Below, piece by piece: positions 23,643 through 36,762 of a DNA stretch of 64,000 nucleotides (within the stretch, counting starts at the first letter, position 1; every line of letters starts with the position of its first letter). The translations under genes were made by a program, and so were the position numbers. Source of the stretch: Psilocybe azurescens (taxonomy: Eukaryota > Basidiomycota > Agaricomycetes > Agaricales > Agrocybaceae); the NCBI GenBank assembly GCA_023853785.1, contig JAJIRX010000570.1, forward strand, positions 496,001 to 560,000, written 5' to 3'. Below the pieces are notes generated by a model. It saw nothing but the letters and a program-made list of their open reading frames with translations, searched no databases and was not told where the DNA came from.

Positions 23643-24832
23643 TCATTTCGATGGATCACTGCGCCATGCTGTAACGGATCTTTGCATCAGTGCTATCTGT
23701 CCTGCTGTAAACTCCGTACGGCAAGCTTCGCTAGTGTAGTCCATATAGTTGTCTTTAGGATGTCGATAAGCACAAACTTTAGTCGAGCTATAGAAAAATA
23801 ACTGACGGATGGGGTCAACACCGCCTCCTGGGCAGGTGTCTGCACCTCTTGGGCAGCCGAAGTGAGCCTCGGCTTGAGCGGGTGTATCGTCCACACCGTC
23901 ACCATTACCAGTGCAGCCGCCCTATAAAGATTACAAACTCAGCTCACTAGTTAACGGGGTACAGAATTTCAGGCACCCACCTGAAAAGTATGACGAAGAC
24001 CAAGCCAATGCCCCACTTCATGGATGAGGGTTCCTCCCTGACGTTCTCGGCTAGCACCTCCTGGAAGGGTTGCGTAGAGAAGAACGACACCATCATGTAC
24101 AGGATTGGCGGCATAGTTTACTGGTAATGTGGCGTATCCGTTTAGACCAGCATCGTAGAACCTGAGATGCAGAACAGCAGCCATTGGTTGAGGCACATTT
24201 ACAAAGAGGGAACTTCGACGCACCCTACTGAGAATACATTGAGAGCCGTCGATTTGCCTTTGCGGAATATTCTGTGCATATCGGCGGTTTGTTTTCTAGT
24301 AAAGATAAGAGTTTTACACATACAAATGAACTTATGCAAGTGACTCACAGACCAGCATCAATCGTCTCAAACCAGTGCCGACTCAGAATACGAGTAACAC
24401 TGATAAACTGGAAGCTGATCCCTGTCCCGACATAGCGTCTATTGAGCAGCGCCATTTGATCGTCTATTTGTTTTTGCCTAAAGAATCATGTCGATGTCGG
24501 AGGCTTTTATGCAAAGCATCATAGAGTGCAACGCACGGTATCCAGCCGCCCCTTTCTGTCATGTTGGCTGCAATGACATTGAAATAGACATTGAATATGT
24601 GTTCCTTATTTCCACTTTGACGTGGAAGGTGCAGTCTCGACAACGCTACTTCTCCATTAGAAATGTCGTCATCTGTTACAACCGTTCCGCATGGATTATA
24701 GTTGCTATGTAGGAGCGCCAGTAAGAAAATATGCAAGCTACCACGGCAGATATAATGCACATACGTATAATTTTGTGCGACTACCGACGCAGCACCTGAT
24801 GCCAGCAAGAGTGAAATAGGAAAGAATCTCAT
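23643..24832 (-). CDS. secreted zinc metalloprotease, M43 (pappalysin/cytophagalysin) type
   Basis: The ATG at 24832 opens a signal peptide (MRFFPISLLLASGAASVVAQ). Several small introns follow. Seen in order: an N-terminal segment with ISFQFISVTRILSRHWFETI, a central region, then the zinc site HEVGHWLGLRHTF (HExxHxxGxxH, near 24020-23985). The next exons give GGCTGNGDGVDDTP and the Met-turn NYMDYTSEACR, and the protein ends ...SVTAWRSDPSK at 23643. The 3' introns fit exactly: the first follows HTFQ, and the second (about 53 nt) restores HNYMDY. This matches MEP1-like extracellular metalloproteases of fungi, expected to degrade external proteins. No frame break is seen. Confidence 0.88.
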
Positions 24833-25489
24833 AAAGCCTGGTAGACGTAGGTGTGGGTAGAATTATATATTGGGCAGGTATGGTAGAGACTATTGAATAA
24901 AATCTAGGAGTAGATTGAAGGGAATGAATGTCGTCGTTACGTTTGCAAGTCTGGGGGTGTACATAACAAAGGACTGCGCAAATTTAGGGGGTGTTTTAGG
25001 ACCAATCTTGGCAAACTGTACCATGTCGGTACCAAGTAGACCATACCTAAGTCGGGGCCAAGTCGGGGAGCCCTTTTGCAAGAAAGCCGCGCTGCACTAG
25101 CATGACGTACTTGGATTTTATAATTGGTCAGGATTTAAAGGAATATCAGAATATTAAGACCTCATAAGACCTGGGAAATACAAGGAAGCACAAAGGAAGC
25201 AAGGAAAATAGTCTATAAATCAGAGGCCAAGAGCTTAGAAGACTAAGTAGGACTCTCAAGTCTAAGAGGAAGACTCAGAGCCAAGAAGCTGCTTTCCGAT
25301 TGGTTCTTTTCTGACACGTGACCTACAATGTTGCGATGGTAAACCATTCGATCAACTCGGACCAAGCGTGCCTCAGACGATGGACATTGGACCTATAGGT
25401 ATGTATCCGGAATACAGGTAGATCGTATGAACTACACTACGGGCAGGTATTCACAGCAAACATCCTTAGGAAAATGCGTATGAAACAAT
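24833..25489. other. intergenic region
   Basis: No supported gene. Purine-rich short repeats of the type aaggaagcaaaggaagcaag lie near 25180-25210, and a CACGTG-containing stretch lies near 25314-25321. Confidence 0.45.
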
Positions 25490-26470
25490 GTGGTATCTGC
25501 TTATTCCCCCAATCACGACCTTGTTGGACGATTACGAGGCCAGAAACAAGCCGTACGGAGTAGTGATCGTTCAGAAAATGTTGTTGAGCCTACCAAAAGA
25601 TCTACTGGAATTGATGGTCTGCTCAGACAAGTAGGTCCGCCATGGTCACAATATACGACCATTTAATCACCCTACAACAGTCTCTGAAAATGTCGCTATC
25701 TCACCCACAAATTCCAGAAATGCCGCAGCTCTTGAAAAGAGCAATCGAAGTATCTGTCTGTTTGACCTTACTGACGGCGTACACTTCGCAAGGAACAAAG
25801 CCGTTTCTTAACCGATTCAATGATCTTTCTTCGCTTCTAGGAGGAGGTATCATTTCAGGCATTTGGACACGCCGAAGACAAGCCAGATGCCGTCAACGCA
25901 ACCTTTGAGGCTCTTCTCTTTTGAATGCCCTCGGTATTGACAGCATTCGATCTCTGAAGGTCTTGGTGAACTTCTATTCATTTTGGAATGTCCGTCCTGA
26001 CCTGGTCAAAATAGCCTTGATTCCCTAGCTTACGCACACTTTTATTCCTCGTCCATTAGTCGAACCCGACGTAAAGATCCAACTTTCTGCCATTCGTGTT
26101 CCGGACACATTTTCTGATGTTTGCAAACCCAGAATCGAAACTTGGAAGGAGACGATCTTAGACGCAATAGGGAGGTGCTGGGTCGAACTGATTGACGAAG
26201 AGAGCAGCTCAACAGAATTAGGTGCTGGTTTGTCGTTCGGATTCGAGTTACTCATTAGATTACAGCGCCGCAAACCCAGAGGGCCTCCGAGGGTAAAAAG
26301 GGCTACAGATGCTCTATGTCAAGCTAGCCAAGATCTGTCCTTCGGTAATTCAGGCGTGGCATGTTGTTCGTTCGAGTCAAAGTCTCAGGATTAACACTTA
26401 TTTTACCAAGATTTCTTCGGGCAAACAAAACGTTGTTCGAAGGTCTTTTACCTCGACAAGTCAATATTGT
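25490..26470 (+). pseudogene. decayed gene resembling Tti2 (TELO2-interacting protein 2) family
   Basis: Protein-like pieces in consistent order, scattered over all three plus frames and broken by stops and indels. They are LIPPITTLLDDYEARNKPYG (near 25500), VVIVQKMLLSLPKDLLELM, then RAIEVSVCLTLLT, LLGGGIISGIW, EDKPDAVNATFEALL and IQLSAIRVPDTFSDVC, and finally ETILDAIGRCWVELIDEE (near 26145-26200). From memory these resemble the helical-repeat Tti2 family, a partner of Tel2/Tti1 in PIKK kinase maturation; I have not checked this by search. Unlike other frame breaks in the window, stops and shifts here are numerous and not confined to homopolymers, so this is a relic. The family call is tentative; that it is a decayed coding region is firmer. 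Confidence 0.45.
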
Positions 26471-26549
26471 AGCAGCATAAACAACCTGCACAACTGCCGG
26501 TAGTACATACTCGAGTTTCGATTATGTCTACTTAGAATATCTGGATCGT

Positions 26550-28988
26550 TCATAGAGATGTGGACTCATCCGCATTGAGGATGAGGGTTGTAAAGAAGCG
26601 GATCATTTCTAAGAAAGCATCAACTTCGACGGCTTGTATTTGAATAGTCAGTCAAGTCGTATATATCACCATAGGTTCATCAAACACTCACATTCATTGA
26701 CGGTATGGATTGAGCCAAGACCACTTCCGTTACTTTCTGCATTATGGTGATTGTATCGGAAGATATGTTCGGAAAGCTTCCAATAGAAGCGGGTATCTAT
26801 GGCAAAAGCGGTTTGAGCGACGATTGCTTTACAACATAATTGAGAGCAAACCTGTATTCCCCGACATCATGCTGGGCGCCACGATGACTGGGTCAGCATT
26901 TTGCAAAGTTCGATGCGCATTGTATGTGGCCTTGATTGTACCAGTAAGGAGCTGGTACGGAGCTGCATCTTTTCCTGTAGGAGTGATAGGGGCGGGTTCA
27001 AGGCTTCCATCGAATGCGTCGCTCAAAGTCAAGGAACCGCTAGCCGGGGCGTCTGCTTCTGATATCCGGCTGCCGAACGCGCTGTATGTCAGGTTAAACT
27101 TGTCTCCAAGCTCTTTCAAAAGTGCAGTGTCGTGTTCCTTGACTGCATCAACGGAGCTGTTATAAATCCTTTGTCATTGATAGTAATGAGTAAAGAAGCA
27201 AGGTCTTTCACCTTACAACAGCGATGCGGTGATTAACAATTGCCCATGCTTGCTCGGGAAGAGCATTGGTCTTTACACCGCCCTGAATGAGATCGATTGC
27301 TTGCGTAGTTGCTATTAAGCTGCTGAGAACTTTGTCCTTGCGAATGAAGGATTGAAGCTCTCCAAGGGCCTTCTTGGAGGTAGCCGACTTCTTGATGACG
27401 CCGCGCAACTTAGAGGGAACGTTCTTTCCGTGTTCGGCCAGACATTGCAAGGTATCGTATACTGGTTCGTTGCGAGTCTGTTTGAACTGTCAGGTTGTTT
27501 GAACTGAATAATTCAGGTGACGGAAGCGTACAATTTCGACCTTGTAAGGGTTACGTTCAAACTGCACAAGCAGGGCAGACAGTATGCCTATACTCTGGAA
27601 AAGAATCAGAAAGCGCCGAAACCATCTTCTCAAATACTTACTGTGTGCGCAGGGGGATACTTGAGTGGCCCCCGGGAGCGGTGACCGCAACGAGGACATT
27701 CATGAAGCCTTTCTCTGCAATTCCAGGGGTAGCGATCACGGATCCAAACTGCTCAGTAAATCCTGCTGCAATGCTTATGAGAATTCTATCAATCTATATC
27801 AATTGCAACCACTGACATCCTTCGTCGACGATCATAGCAAAGCCATTTTCACCATATACCTTTTCAAGGAAAAGCCCAAGATGACCTGCGCCCTGCAGAG
27901 GGTTCATTTACAGTGTATTGGAATATATGCGCGAAGATATACCTGGAACCCAGCGGATTCCTCATCAAATCCGAAGGATAGTACGACAGTCCTAGTTGGT
28001 TGGAATTCGGCTTTGATGAGAGTTTCTATGGTCGCCCTATATGTTGAGCAGATCAGGATAGTGCAACATGGTTGTCGACTGTCATACTTACAGAATCCCT
28101 ATTAAGCCACTCTTGTCATCAGAGCTTCCACGACCCCAGATACGTTCACCTGGATAATTGACGTCAATGTTAGGGAAATGGGCACACGAGTCAATAAATG
28201 ACGATGTCCAAGAGCAATACTGCACCGTCAAAGAAGCCTGAATATGGAGGGTAGGTCCACTGATCCACAGTTGTTGGGTCTACGGGAACGACATCTGCTC
28301 AGCAGGATTAATACATATAATCTAACATAATCTCTTCGAACCACGCGCCTTGGTGTGCTGCTAGTAGCAACGGTTTCAAGGAAGGGTCGGAGCCTTTCCA
28401 TTCATAGTATAAACCGTATGTATTAACCTTGGTCAACTTAAGGGTTGCGTGGCTAAAAAGAATGGGAGTGAGGATATGATGCGTCAAGAGAGCAAGTCAA
28501 TAACTACACTTGAGGGAATGCCTGGAGTAGATACTCATGGAAAGGCTCAAACGCAACCCATCGGGGATCGACACCGACGGGGTCCATGTTGTCGAATGAT
28601 TCTGTACTGCATTGTGTAGATGCAATTGGTTTCTGTCAGAAGATGATATGTCCAAGACTTGGACGTACGGGACGCGCACAGCTCCACTAAGCCAGTCAAT
28701 AGCATTTTGCTTGAAACTAGCACCACCAATCTTCTGGTTCATTTGTTCCCAAAGATTCGAGTTCTTATCTGGTGTAACAACATCTGCCTGAGGACACCTA
28801 GGAGCAGGAGACACGCCGATTTCCCAACCAAAATCGAAGTGACGTAGGAGACGCAGAGCGCAATATACCCCTAAGACGATATAGAACTTTTTCGAGAGGC
28901 CACTCTTCAACTTTTCTGTGCGAGTTGGGAGAGAAACTGCCGGGGGCAACGCTGTCGATGGGAGCAATTCCAGTTCCTTCTGAGACAT
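26550..28988 (-). CDS. vacuolar carboxypeptidase S-like peptidase, M20 family
   Basis: The ATG at 28988 opens a cytosolic stretch, then one transmembrane anchor (KFYIVLGVYCALRLL), as in yeast Cps1. The body is split into many small exons. Visible blocks are AVRVPTESFDNMDPVG (after an intron near 28665), LLLAAHQ with VVPVDP (metal-binding His region, near 28350-28280), GRGSSDDKSGLIG (catalytic Asp region, near 28140-28100), and a dimerisation domain with IDLIQGGVKTNALPEQAWAI (near 27290-27230). The C-terminal metal-binding region runs about 26800-26700, and the last exon ends at 26550. It is predicted to be a zinc-dependent carboxypeptidase releasing amino acids from peptides in the vacuole. 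I see no frame break in the parts I followed. Confidence 0.85.
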
Positions 28989-29858
28989 GGTGGTGTGAAG
29001 AAAGAATCGGATAAGAACACCCTAACAATCAACTAACAACATATCCTCGCAATGCCCCACCCTTGCACACGAAATGTCCCAATGATTATGAAATAAACGG
29101 TTGCGTCTGATCCGTCTGATCCGTCTGCCTATCACCATGTGGACCTCACAAACTGGCCTTGAAAATACACACAGCTTCGTCTCACGCTGTATTCATCTCC
29201 TTCATAAGCAGTCATGGTTCTGCATACGCATAAATTTCATAATAATTTTGAGGGTGCAAGAAATACAAGTAACACGCAGACCAAAGAAAGGGCACACGTC
29301 TACTTGAGGGGAATGCTATTTGGCAGTTAGTGAAAATAGACAAGTGAGAAAGACATACAAACGAGAAGCTGTAACACAATAAGAATCACATTTATCAAAG
29401 CAAATATAAAGTGAGTGGGTCTCGTACAGTGGGTAGCACCTCGGATCTGCAAAGTAACTGTAAGCAGATTCAGATAAATATTTCAATACAGTGAAGGGAA
29501 CTTTATGCGGCACGACCGTGCTTGACCGGTCGGTAAGAGCACGAGAACTCAGCGAGGTAATAGTTTCCAGTCATCTTGGGCTTAATATCAACGGAGTTGA
29601 AGATCCGTTAAGAGTGTGTTTGAGTTCAATGTCTATAGAAGGGCCGCGCTTCACATCTCTCTTGCTGGTTCTCTTGAAGCATATCTCTCACAAGGACAAG
29701 CAGATATAATACACCCCTTTCCGGTGTAGATTCCAACAACAAAGCCAATCATCTCAGGAACGATAAATGTTTCATGTTCAGTAACGATAAATATGCCAAG
29801 GCTCTCTTATAAGTTATAAGTAATCATAGTCCTATCAACTCCTCCTAGTCATGTCGAA
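28989..29858. other. intergenic region
   Basis: No supported gene. A short tandem repeat (ctgatccgt, three units) lies near 29107-29133. The region holds the promoter of the M20 gene and the 3' end of the membrane-protein gene. Confidence 0.45.
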
Positions 29859-31028
29859 TCAAACTTGAGGAGCCGATGGTACCATGGTAGAAGGTGGATT
29901 ATAATGACCGTACAATGATTGCTGTGCAGGAGCAATCACCTGCCTTGGCGGTGGTGTGTTCCCAGATGGCTGCTGAGGTCGCGAATAAGTGACTGATTGA
30001 TTCAGCGGAGTGTGTGCCCCAGTCGACTGAGGCGTCAGCTGTGCAGAGGAGCCAGTGTATGCTGGCTGATTATAAGTATTAGCTGGTGGCGGGTACGAAT
30101 TCTGTTGGGCAGGGGGTAGCTGGCTGGGGCCCCAAAGAGAGAGGCGTCTTTTTGATTGGGTTCCCCGTTGCATCGACATCAGAGCTATGCGTCAGCTGGA
30201 TCTTTGGGAGCTTCAGCTGGAGATCTTTGACTGAGCTCGTCCAGACGTAGACACCTCGTGAGTGGTTGACGAAAGAGAATACCAGAAGTACAAGCAAATA
30301 TTTGACCACTAGTTGAAGGCCCGTTCAGCTTGCTTGTTTAGCGGATCATATTGAACACCACTCACAAAGCACGAAAATGGTGATAGTGAGGCCTTGAATA
30401 GCGAACAACTCGTCACACCAGTGTACTTGAAGAGCTTTGAATACAGAATCATGTGCATCAGCATAGATAAACTTGTTCGGAGGGAGTACTTACGAACGAG
30501 AAATTGACAATTATTCAGAGGATAGAAGTCTTGTTTTTGTTCTATCACCAGAATTGCGGCGGTCATCCATAATACCCACATTAAAACTACCACCCGGAGA
30601 ATACGCTTTTGAGCAAATTCAAAGTCACCGAGTGTACGCCGTATACTCACAAACAATCACCATCTCAGAAACAATGTATAAAAAGAAAGCATTCTTTCGA
30701 AATTCCGGTAACACCAGCCTGATTACGATGCGTAAAAGGATGAAAGACATGTGAAGATCACCAAGTGAGAAAGAATAGAGAGACTTACATTATGGGCAAA
30801 ACGATGAACGAGAAAATGCTTATGAACAGACCCATGCCTTCAAATCCCAGGATTTTATGATCGAGGCTAGAGCCCTGGGTCCAATGTGCCGTCAATCCCA
30901 GGACGGGTATGGTCAAAAGAAGGCAAAGGCCTGTTGAATACGCCTGGTTAGTCAAAAGGTGATCCAGAACAGAGAAATCGTTAGGACTCACCCAGAATAA
31001 TATTTCGGTATACATAGAAGTAACTCAT
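29859..31028 (-). CDS. four-helix membrane protein (MARVEL-like) with Pro/Gln-rich tail
   Basis: The ATG at 31028 (MSYFYVYRN) starts a first exon that splices into helix 1 (LGLCLLLTIPVLGLTAHW). Helix 2 (GMGLFISIFSFIVLPIM), helix 3 (VVLMWVLWMTAAILVI) and helix 4 (VKYLLVLLVFSFVNHSRGVY) follow over several exons. Four helices, short termini and the spacing suggest a MARVEL-type protein. The cytosolic tail is Pro/Gln/Tyr-rich (QNSYPPPANTYNQPAYTG) and ends at 29859. The tail needs one more base in the G4/C4 run at 30126-30133 to stay in frame, another probable homopolymer under-call. The exact role is unknown. Confidence 0.68.
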
Positions 31029-32177
31029 CTTACACCGCCGGGTAGACGAGAGAAATTGATTAGTATGGGAGGAGAGGAGGTTAGGATAGAAATTGAAACT
31101 GAGCGCAGGTACAACGACAGGCCAGCTTTGTATACCAGCGCCTGACAGCAGCTATACTTAGATATGTTACAAGTTGATTGAGAGATTGGCGTCGACATTG
31201 GCGCTGCTCAGCTTGCTCTTCCGCATCATGGGACGTCATGATGGACTACTAGGGTGAGGGCCCGGAACTACTAGAAAAAATCTTTCATGGACTTGACCGA
31301 ATTCGTAGAAAGTCCTTGCATTCGCCAATGGGAATGTATGTGAAGACGTACAAGGTTCCAAGCTTCATTCCTCCTTCGAATGTAAGTCTTTAACGCTTGC
31401 CAGTGGGCAATTGTGATTCAAAACCAGAGGGCGCCGACACGGACACAGCATGAAAGTCAGTTAATCCGCCGCCAGTTTATAAACGTCGAAAGTTATGACG
31501 TTCACACTGTGCACTGACAAGCCAGCAGTTGGTATGCATGCTATTTATGGCAACTGTATATATCGCTAGATTTGGCGTGCAAATACAAGTTTCAAGAGTG
31601 GAACGGATGTGCCCTAAGGCCTAATGCTTTGAAGGCCCGAAAGCTCAGGAAGAACACACACCTTGAAGTAAAGAATACGATTCATTGGAGAGCACTTCGA
31701 CGCCGAAACATCTATTTCATCTCACTTTCCCGTGGAGCAAACCTCTATCGAAGAAGCATGTGGAAAGACTTGGAATGCAGTGCAGGCAGTATGTCCTGTG
31801 TAGCTGGCCGGGAAATACTGTACCAAGGTGCGGTGTATATCAGACAACTGTCCATTGTTGTCGTTATGTCCAGTAGCTGGGCGCCGCTTTTAGCAGTCAC
31901 GATGACACCGGAGGTTAATCTGGCACTGGGCGCAATTACCGCGTTGATCACAAGCAACTCTGCATGTTCTCACACTGGTCACGGCATGATAAGAGAGGTT
32001 CTGCAAGATCCGATTTGGTATTTCGTACAACAAGGGGCATATATCACAGTTGAATGTCGTAGGATTGGGGTATCACATAACCTTTAGAATGTAATTGGTG
32101 TGCGAAAAAGAGATAAAAGAATACACGAAATCCATTAAAATATATTCATCGACGAAGTATAGTCACATACGTTATAA
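31029..32177. other. intergenic region
   Basis: No supported gene. The 171-codon plus frame at 31572-32087 has no domain I recognise and no homologue in the window. Confidence 0.45.
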
Positions 32178-33593
32178 TCAGAGCTTAAAGCTCGACCAAG
32201 GATGAACAGGACCCGGATTCTCCTGGCAGCTCGTCGTATCAATGAGCAACAAATGGCTCTCGACCAACTCCGACAGATATTGGTCACCACGTAAGGCGGA
32301 GTCCAGAGCCCCAAGGTTGAGGCTCGTAGACTCGCAGCGTACCACCCGAATTTGTACTGTACGAAGCGAAGAAAGCTGGGACGACTTCAGCACAGTCGAG
32401 AAAGGTTCCCAATCCAGTCGCGTAAGAGAGTGTTTGTCTATTAGGAAGGAAAGCTCGAGGATGATGCGTTGGAGGCCTTTCGGCCTTTCGGAGGAATGGT
32501 AGGAAAGGCTTTGAAGAAGTTGCCCGATCCAAGGGATGGGCGTTTGGAGATTGTAGGCATCGATTTCTTCTTCTCCGTTGCTGCTAATCCAAAATGTAGT
32601 CGTAGACTTGATGTTTGCTTCGATTGTCAGGGATTCTAGGTGAGGGAGGCCGGAGAGATCTAAAACCTGGTGTGGGGTGGAGTCCGGTGGATATACGACC
32701 TCGCCGATGGTATTATATGTTGTTCGAGCTAGAGATACAAAAGTGAATTTAGACTGAAGATTAAACAGAACGTTGCCCATGGGTCTTACCTATGTCGCAA
32801 GCGTCTAAATATAGGTATTTCAAAGATTGCGCAGAACCTGCGGCCAAAAAGCTTGAATGATCACGATATCTTCAATACGTTGGATCATGATACGCAACAC
32901 TCGAAGATTGGTAAGTTTGGGGGATCCTGGAGATAGAAGCCAGACCAGAATAAGTGATAAGGCGTATGTGCATTCCAAGATTTCCAGATATTCAAGCATG
33001 GGCAACTCGGTTTCAGAGCTGGCAATCGCGGGCGAAGGAATAGTCGGATAGCCCACCAAGCGTAAGGACAGACTTTTGAGGGATGTGCAGTTATTGAGCA
33101 GGGACAATGGGAAATCTTCAATGTCGTGAATAAAGACAGAGTCCATGGAAGGTAACCGAAGAATTCGAGCGAAGGATGTTTGGAAAATGTGGTGGAATCT
33201 TTGCCAAGACGTTATACCGCTGTGTAGTCCGGACAGAGACACGTCTGTAAGATGTGATAATATGAGAAGTGTTTGTCCCATATCTTCATCAGCCATTGAC
33301 CGCAGTGTGAACCATCTCAAAATTCCAAATGAAGCCATGACTATTCGGAGAGATTTCACGTGGGATTCCAGATGGGTTTTGTCTGTGAGTAGTTTGGAGA
33401 TTTGAGCAGGGGAAGGCTCGCCTCGTCCGATGTAGTTTTCGCTGTTGCTGAGAGTGATTTGGTAAAGAGATGTCTCTCCACCAATTCGGAGAACATGTGG
33501 TTGAGCCGCTGCGCAGTGCCGAAGAGAAGGATGGTCGTCCCGCATAAAGGTGAAGATATAGTCCAGCAATTCAGGGGGGAGTTGGGATTGCAT
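32178..33593 (-). CDS. F-box-like / leucine-rich protein (paralogue 1)
   Basis: The ATG is at 33593. The N-terminus (LPPELLDYIFTFMRDDHPSL) is an F-box-like start, and blocks such as KSLRIVMASFGI and SLKSLSLRLVGYP follow. The last exon (after about 32725) carries LPHLESLTIEANI and the WIGQLLQ and LDWEPFSTVLKSSQL segments. It is clearly paralogous to the genes at 38219-39594 and 42372-43746: same motif order, same intron position before the C-terminal exon, same C-terminal layout. The frame slips at the A5 run 32846-32850; one more base restores the SLKYLYLDAC block conserved in the paralogues. It is predicted to be an SCF adaptor or a relative with unknown target. Confidence 0.7.
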
Positions 33594-33976
33594 TTCTACC
33601 TCTCATATATAGCTTGAGATATTGAGATGTTGAATCTGTGACTGATTTGTATAAGAAACTCGTTATACGAGGTTCTCATATCCAGGGTGGTCATAAGCCT
33701 AGTTAAAGTAATTAGTCTAAGATAACTGAAACGTTGGTGGCACGCCCCGCTCCCAGCCGTAACAAACATGGTCAATATTCCCACGACCTATGTCGATTGC
33801 TGAAGCTTGCTGTTATGACTCTAAGAGTTTCGAAAGCAAGTGACGTGGGCTTCTTTCCGAATAAAGACAATGGGTGGAAACAATTAAATAACTCCATGAA
33901 AGTTGAAACAAATATTAAAAGTCACAGCTCAATGAACCATGACTACATCACTAGTAAATTCAAAGTAAACTAAATA
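33594..33976. other. intergenic region
   Basis: 383 bases between the F-box-like promoter and the 3' end of the phytase gene. No gene or repeat is seen. Confidence 0.45.
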
Positions 33977-36164
33977 TTAAGCCTTCTGCTCAGGCTTCGG
34001 CTTCAAATTTTCGGGGTATTGCCCAGTGACGATGTTGTCGGGAATGGGGATATTGTATTTGGCGAGACAGTCAAATTCGAAGTCGACCTCCTCTATACGC
34101 TGCTTCATTCCAGCTATAAAGGTATCCAGCTTGCACAATCCGTCTTTGTTATTCTCGCAGCCTGCGATACCGGTCAATGGAACAACACCATCATTCACTA
34201 TCCAGCGAATGTGTGTGGGTGTGTCCGAGGCCGGGCATGATAAGACTTGACCAACAACGTTGGAGGCAAAGGGAGCAAGTTGGTTAGCGAAAAATGTCTA
34301 AACGCATGTCAATTGATTGCTTGATGAGAAGAAACCAAACGCTTTCACCTGATGCTCCGGGATGCGATCCGTGGGCAAGGGCCCGTTTGCAGCCAGGGTT
34401 GTGAAATTCATGGCAGTGAAAACTTGAAAAGTTTAGTTTCAAACATGTGAATCAGAGTTGTGTAGAACTTACTTGCAGTGAGAATAGTATCGTGGGTGGC
34501 ATCGACGTATATGGGCTGATCCAAGGGGAACAGGATTTCACTCGTCACAATTGAGGCATTGACCGTATTTTCGAAGGTGTCGATGCGGGTCTTCGTAAGT
34601 CGTGAAACGAGTTCCTGAACGTAGCCGATACCCATCGCACTAGATGCCGGGTTTCCAGGACCGAACGAGTACCAGAATTGAAGATCTGAAGAATTCTCGA
34701 TTAGCATAAAATAGACAGAGAACAAAACATGAATGCAAATTACCACTCTGATACTCGAACCCTTTCCATTCCTCTTCAGTGAAAAGATCACAAAACGCAG
34801 AGTAGCCAAGGGCGACGGTCTGGTCACAAAAGTTAACCACCAGCTTCCGCATTCATAAAAATATAGCAAGTACCTCAAAAGCGCATAGTTGCTGCATTGC
34901 AAACAAGTCTTTCACATTAAGTTCAAGTCCCTGGAGTTTTGCGTTCAACCGCGTCACCGCAGGTGCAAGGTAGATTGCCGCCCATTTGCCGCTTTGAACA
35001 TCACCATACGATGCGATCTCATTGAGGCCATTGGTGCAAGTTTCGTAAGGAGCCAGAGTGTTGTTCTGAGTTCCAGGATCCGCGTGTTCGATTGTAATGA
35101 GCTGATGATAATCTTCTTTGTAGCTCTGAACACCGAAAAAATCCTGCGGCGAAATGAAGACTGAGGTGGGGGGAAAAAATCAGAATGAAATATTGAAAGA
35201 TTCTCAATATACGCACGCCGAATCAAGCATTCGAGCTAGAATTCATTTGTTTAGCACTGTGATCGAAAAAGATTGAGCTTTAATGTTATACCTTCTGAAG
35301 TCGTGCGGAAGACGGGCAGGTTGGTGAATTTTTTGAGCAATTGGCCTAATGGAATCAAAGTGTCTTCAGCTTTGAGACGGTATTTTAAAATGATCATTCA
35401 TACCGTATTTTACGCGGAATCCGACGCCTAAATTAAACCTGAACGCGCGATGTGTCAGAAGCCATCTTTGTCGCGATGAATAAGAAAGAAAATTACAGCT
35501 GCGAGCGACCAAATGGAGTCAATATGTCACCGCCCAGCTTATAGGTCCAAGTGTTCAAGAAGCTTAGTTCCTCTTTGCGGAGAACCCAGAGCTTGAAGTT
35601 GCGGCAGTGTGTATCTTTTCCGCAAAGCCGGGAGGTCCGCTGTCGGCGGTCGGATACCGAGCTCCATGACGGTGAATAAGGTAAACTTGCGTGAGCTCGC
35701 AACCATTCGGAATGACAGGAGACGCGTCTGATAGTCCGAATTTTGAAGAAGGGACGGATTGAAATGGGCTGAGATTTCCAAGATGCGACGTAACGTCGAA
35801 AGGTTTGTTTCCACTGGCTCCAGAATTGATCAAAGGGAAGTGACTATCAACCTTGGCAATGACGGGAGCAGTGGCTATAGCGCCTGCTTCGTCGCCAGCT
35901 AGTTGAAGTTTAAAGATGCAAATGAGTCAAGGGGCATAACTATAGCGGTATGCTTGAATGAAACTTACTCCGTGTTGGACCTGCGAATCCTACTTCAGAG
36001 CCATCGGGAAAGTTTGTGTTGACGCCTGCCACACCAGCAGCTGGAGGGGGGAACACAGCGGTTGTGGTCGAGCCAGCAAAGGTGGAAGCTGCAGGGGTTG
36101 GCCCTGGCAGTCCGACGACGTTGGGCACCAAGTTGAGCAAGGCGAGTAGAATGAGGCTGAACAT
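33977..36164 (-). CDS. secreted histidine acid phosphatase / phytase
   Basis: I chose the ATG at 36164, which opens a signal peptide (MFSLILLALLNLVPNVVG); the frame is open further upstream only from a TTG. The catalytic motif RHGARYPT lies near 35685-35660. It is followed by FLNTWTYKLGGDILTPFGR, FRTTSE, RMLDSA, EHADPGTQNNTLAPYETC and VALGYSAFCDLFTEEEW. Near 34500 comes the proton-donor HD motif (DATHDTIL). The C-terminal part has cysteine spacing typical of fungal phytases and ends at 33977. Many short introns are spliced. One frame break near 35573 is cured by one base (AAG GAG GAA in place of AAGAGGAA). It releases phosphate from phytate or other phosphomonoesters outside the cell. Confidence 0.87.
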
Positions 36165-36762
36165 GGCGAATGAGGGCGCTGAGCTATCCTTCAACTCAGA
36201 ATTGCGCAGCTTAAGTAGTCTCTCGCCAGTGAATCATATTACGTGCACGTAATGTGTGGGTTATGAGAAGACCAAAAAGGATATGAAGAAACTCGGATAC
36301 CAAATTTACGCCACATTTCGGATTCTAAAATCAGTAGATTAGGCTAAGAAATATTGAGAAAACCGACAATTAGGTGATTGTCTAATAGAAATCATTGTCG
36401 CAAAACAGCGGAATATAATTTGAAGGCTAACACGATTTTGCCGTATTATATATACCACCCAGAAGGAACTCGATCCATAACTCTGGGTAAAAAGACTCAA
36501 TGATTGGTGCACAATATTGCCCCAGGATCGTCACCAGGAATGTCCATTGTTTCCTACTTTTTAGTTCTCATCCAGACAAAGTTAGACTGTCGTGTTTGTC
36601 GACTTGTTTGCAATTTCGGTCGAGCAAGTAAGGAAAGTGGGCCCATACGCAAGAGCCTTCTGGGCTGCACCGGCCGACTCCAATTCGGACCCGACTCGGG
36701 AAAATTGGGACAGCGAGTGTATTTAACGCTCATTTGACCTGTCAAAGACGGATTTTACGAGA
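36165..36762. other. intergenic region upstream of the phytase gene
   Basis: Probable phytase promoter. A tgggttatga word at 36253-36262 matches the terminal core of the two MITE-like elements, but no partner end is visible. No gene is supported. Confidence 0.4.

Noticed and set aside
31572..32087. 171-codon plus-strand frame
   Set aside because: No family resemblance or splice structure; the sequence lacks features of secreted, membrane or enzymatic proteins.
36500..36760. Possible tRNA or small RNA in the region before the tandem duplication
   Set aside because: No cloverleaf-compatible T-arm (GGTTCGA) or A/B box pair is visible; I could not find a tRNA anywhere in the window by eye.
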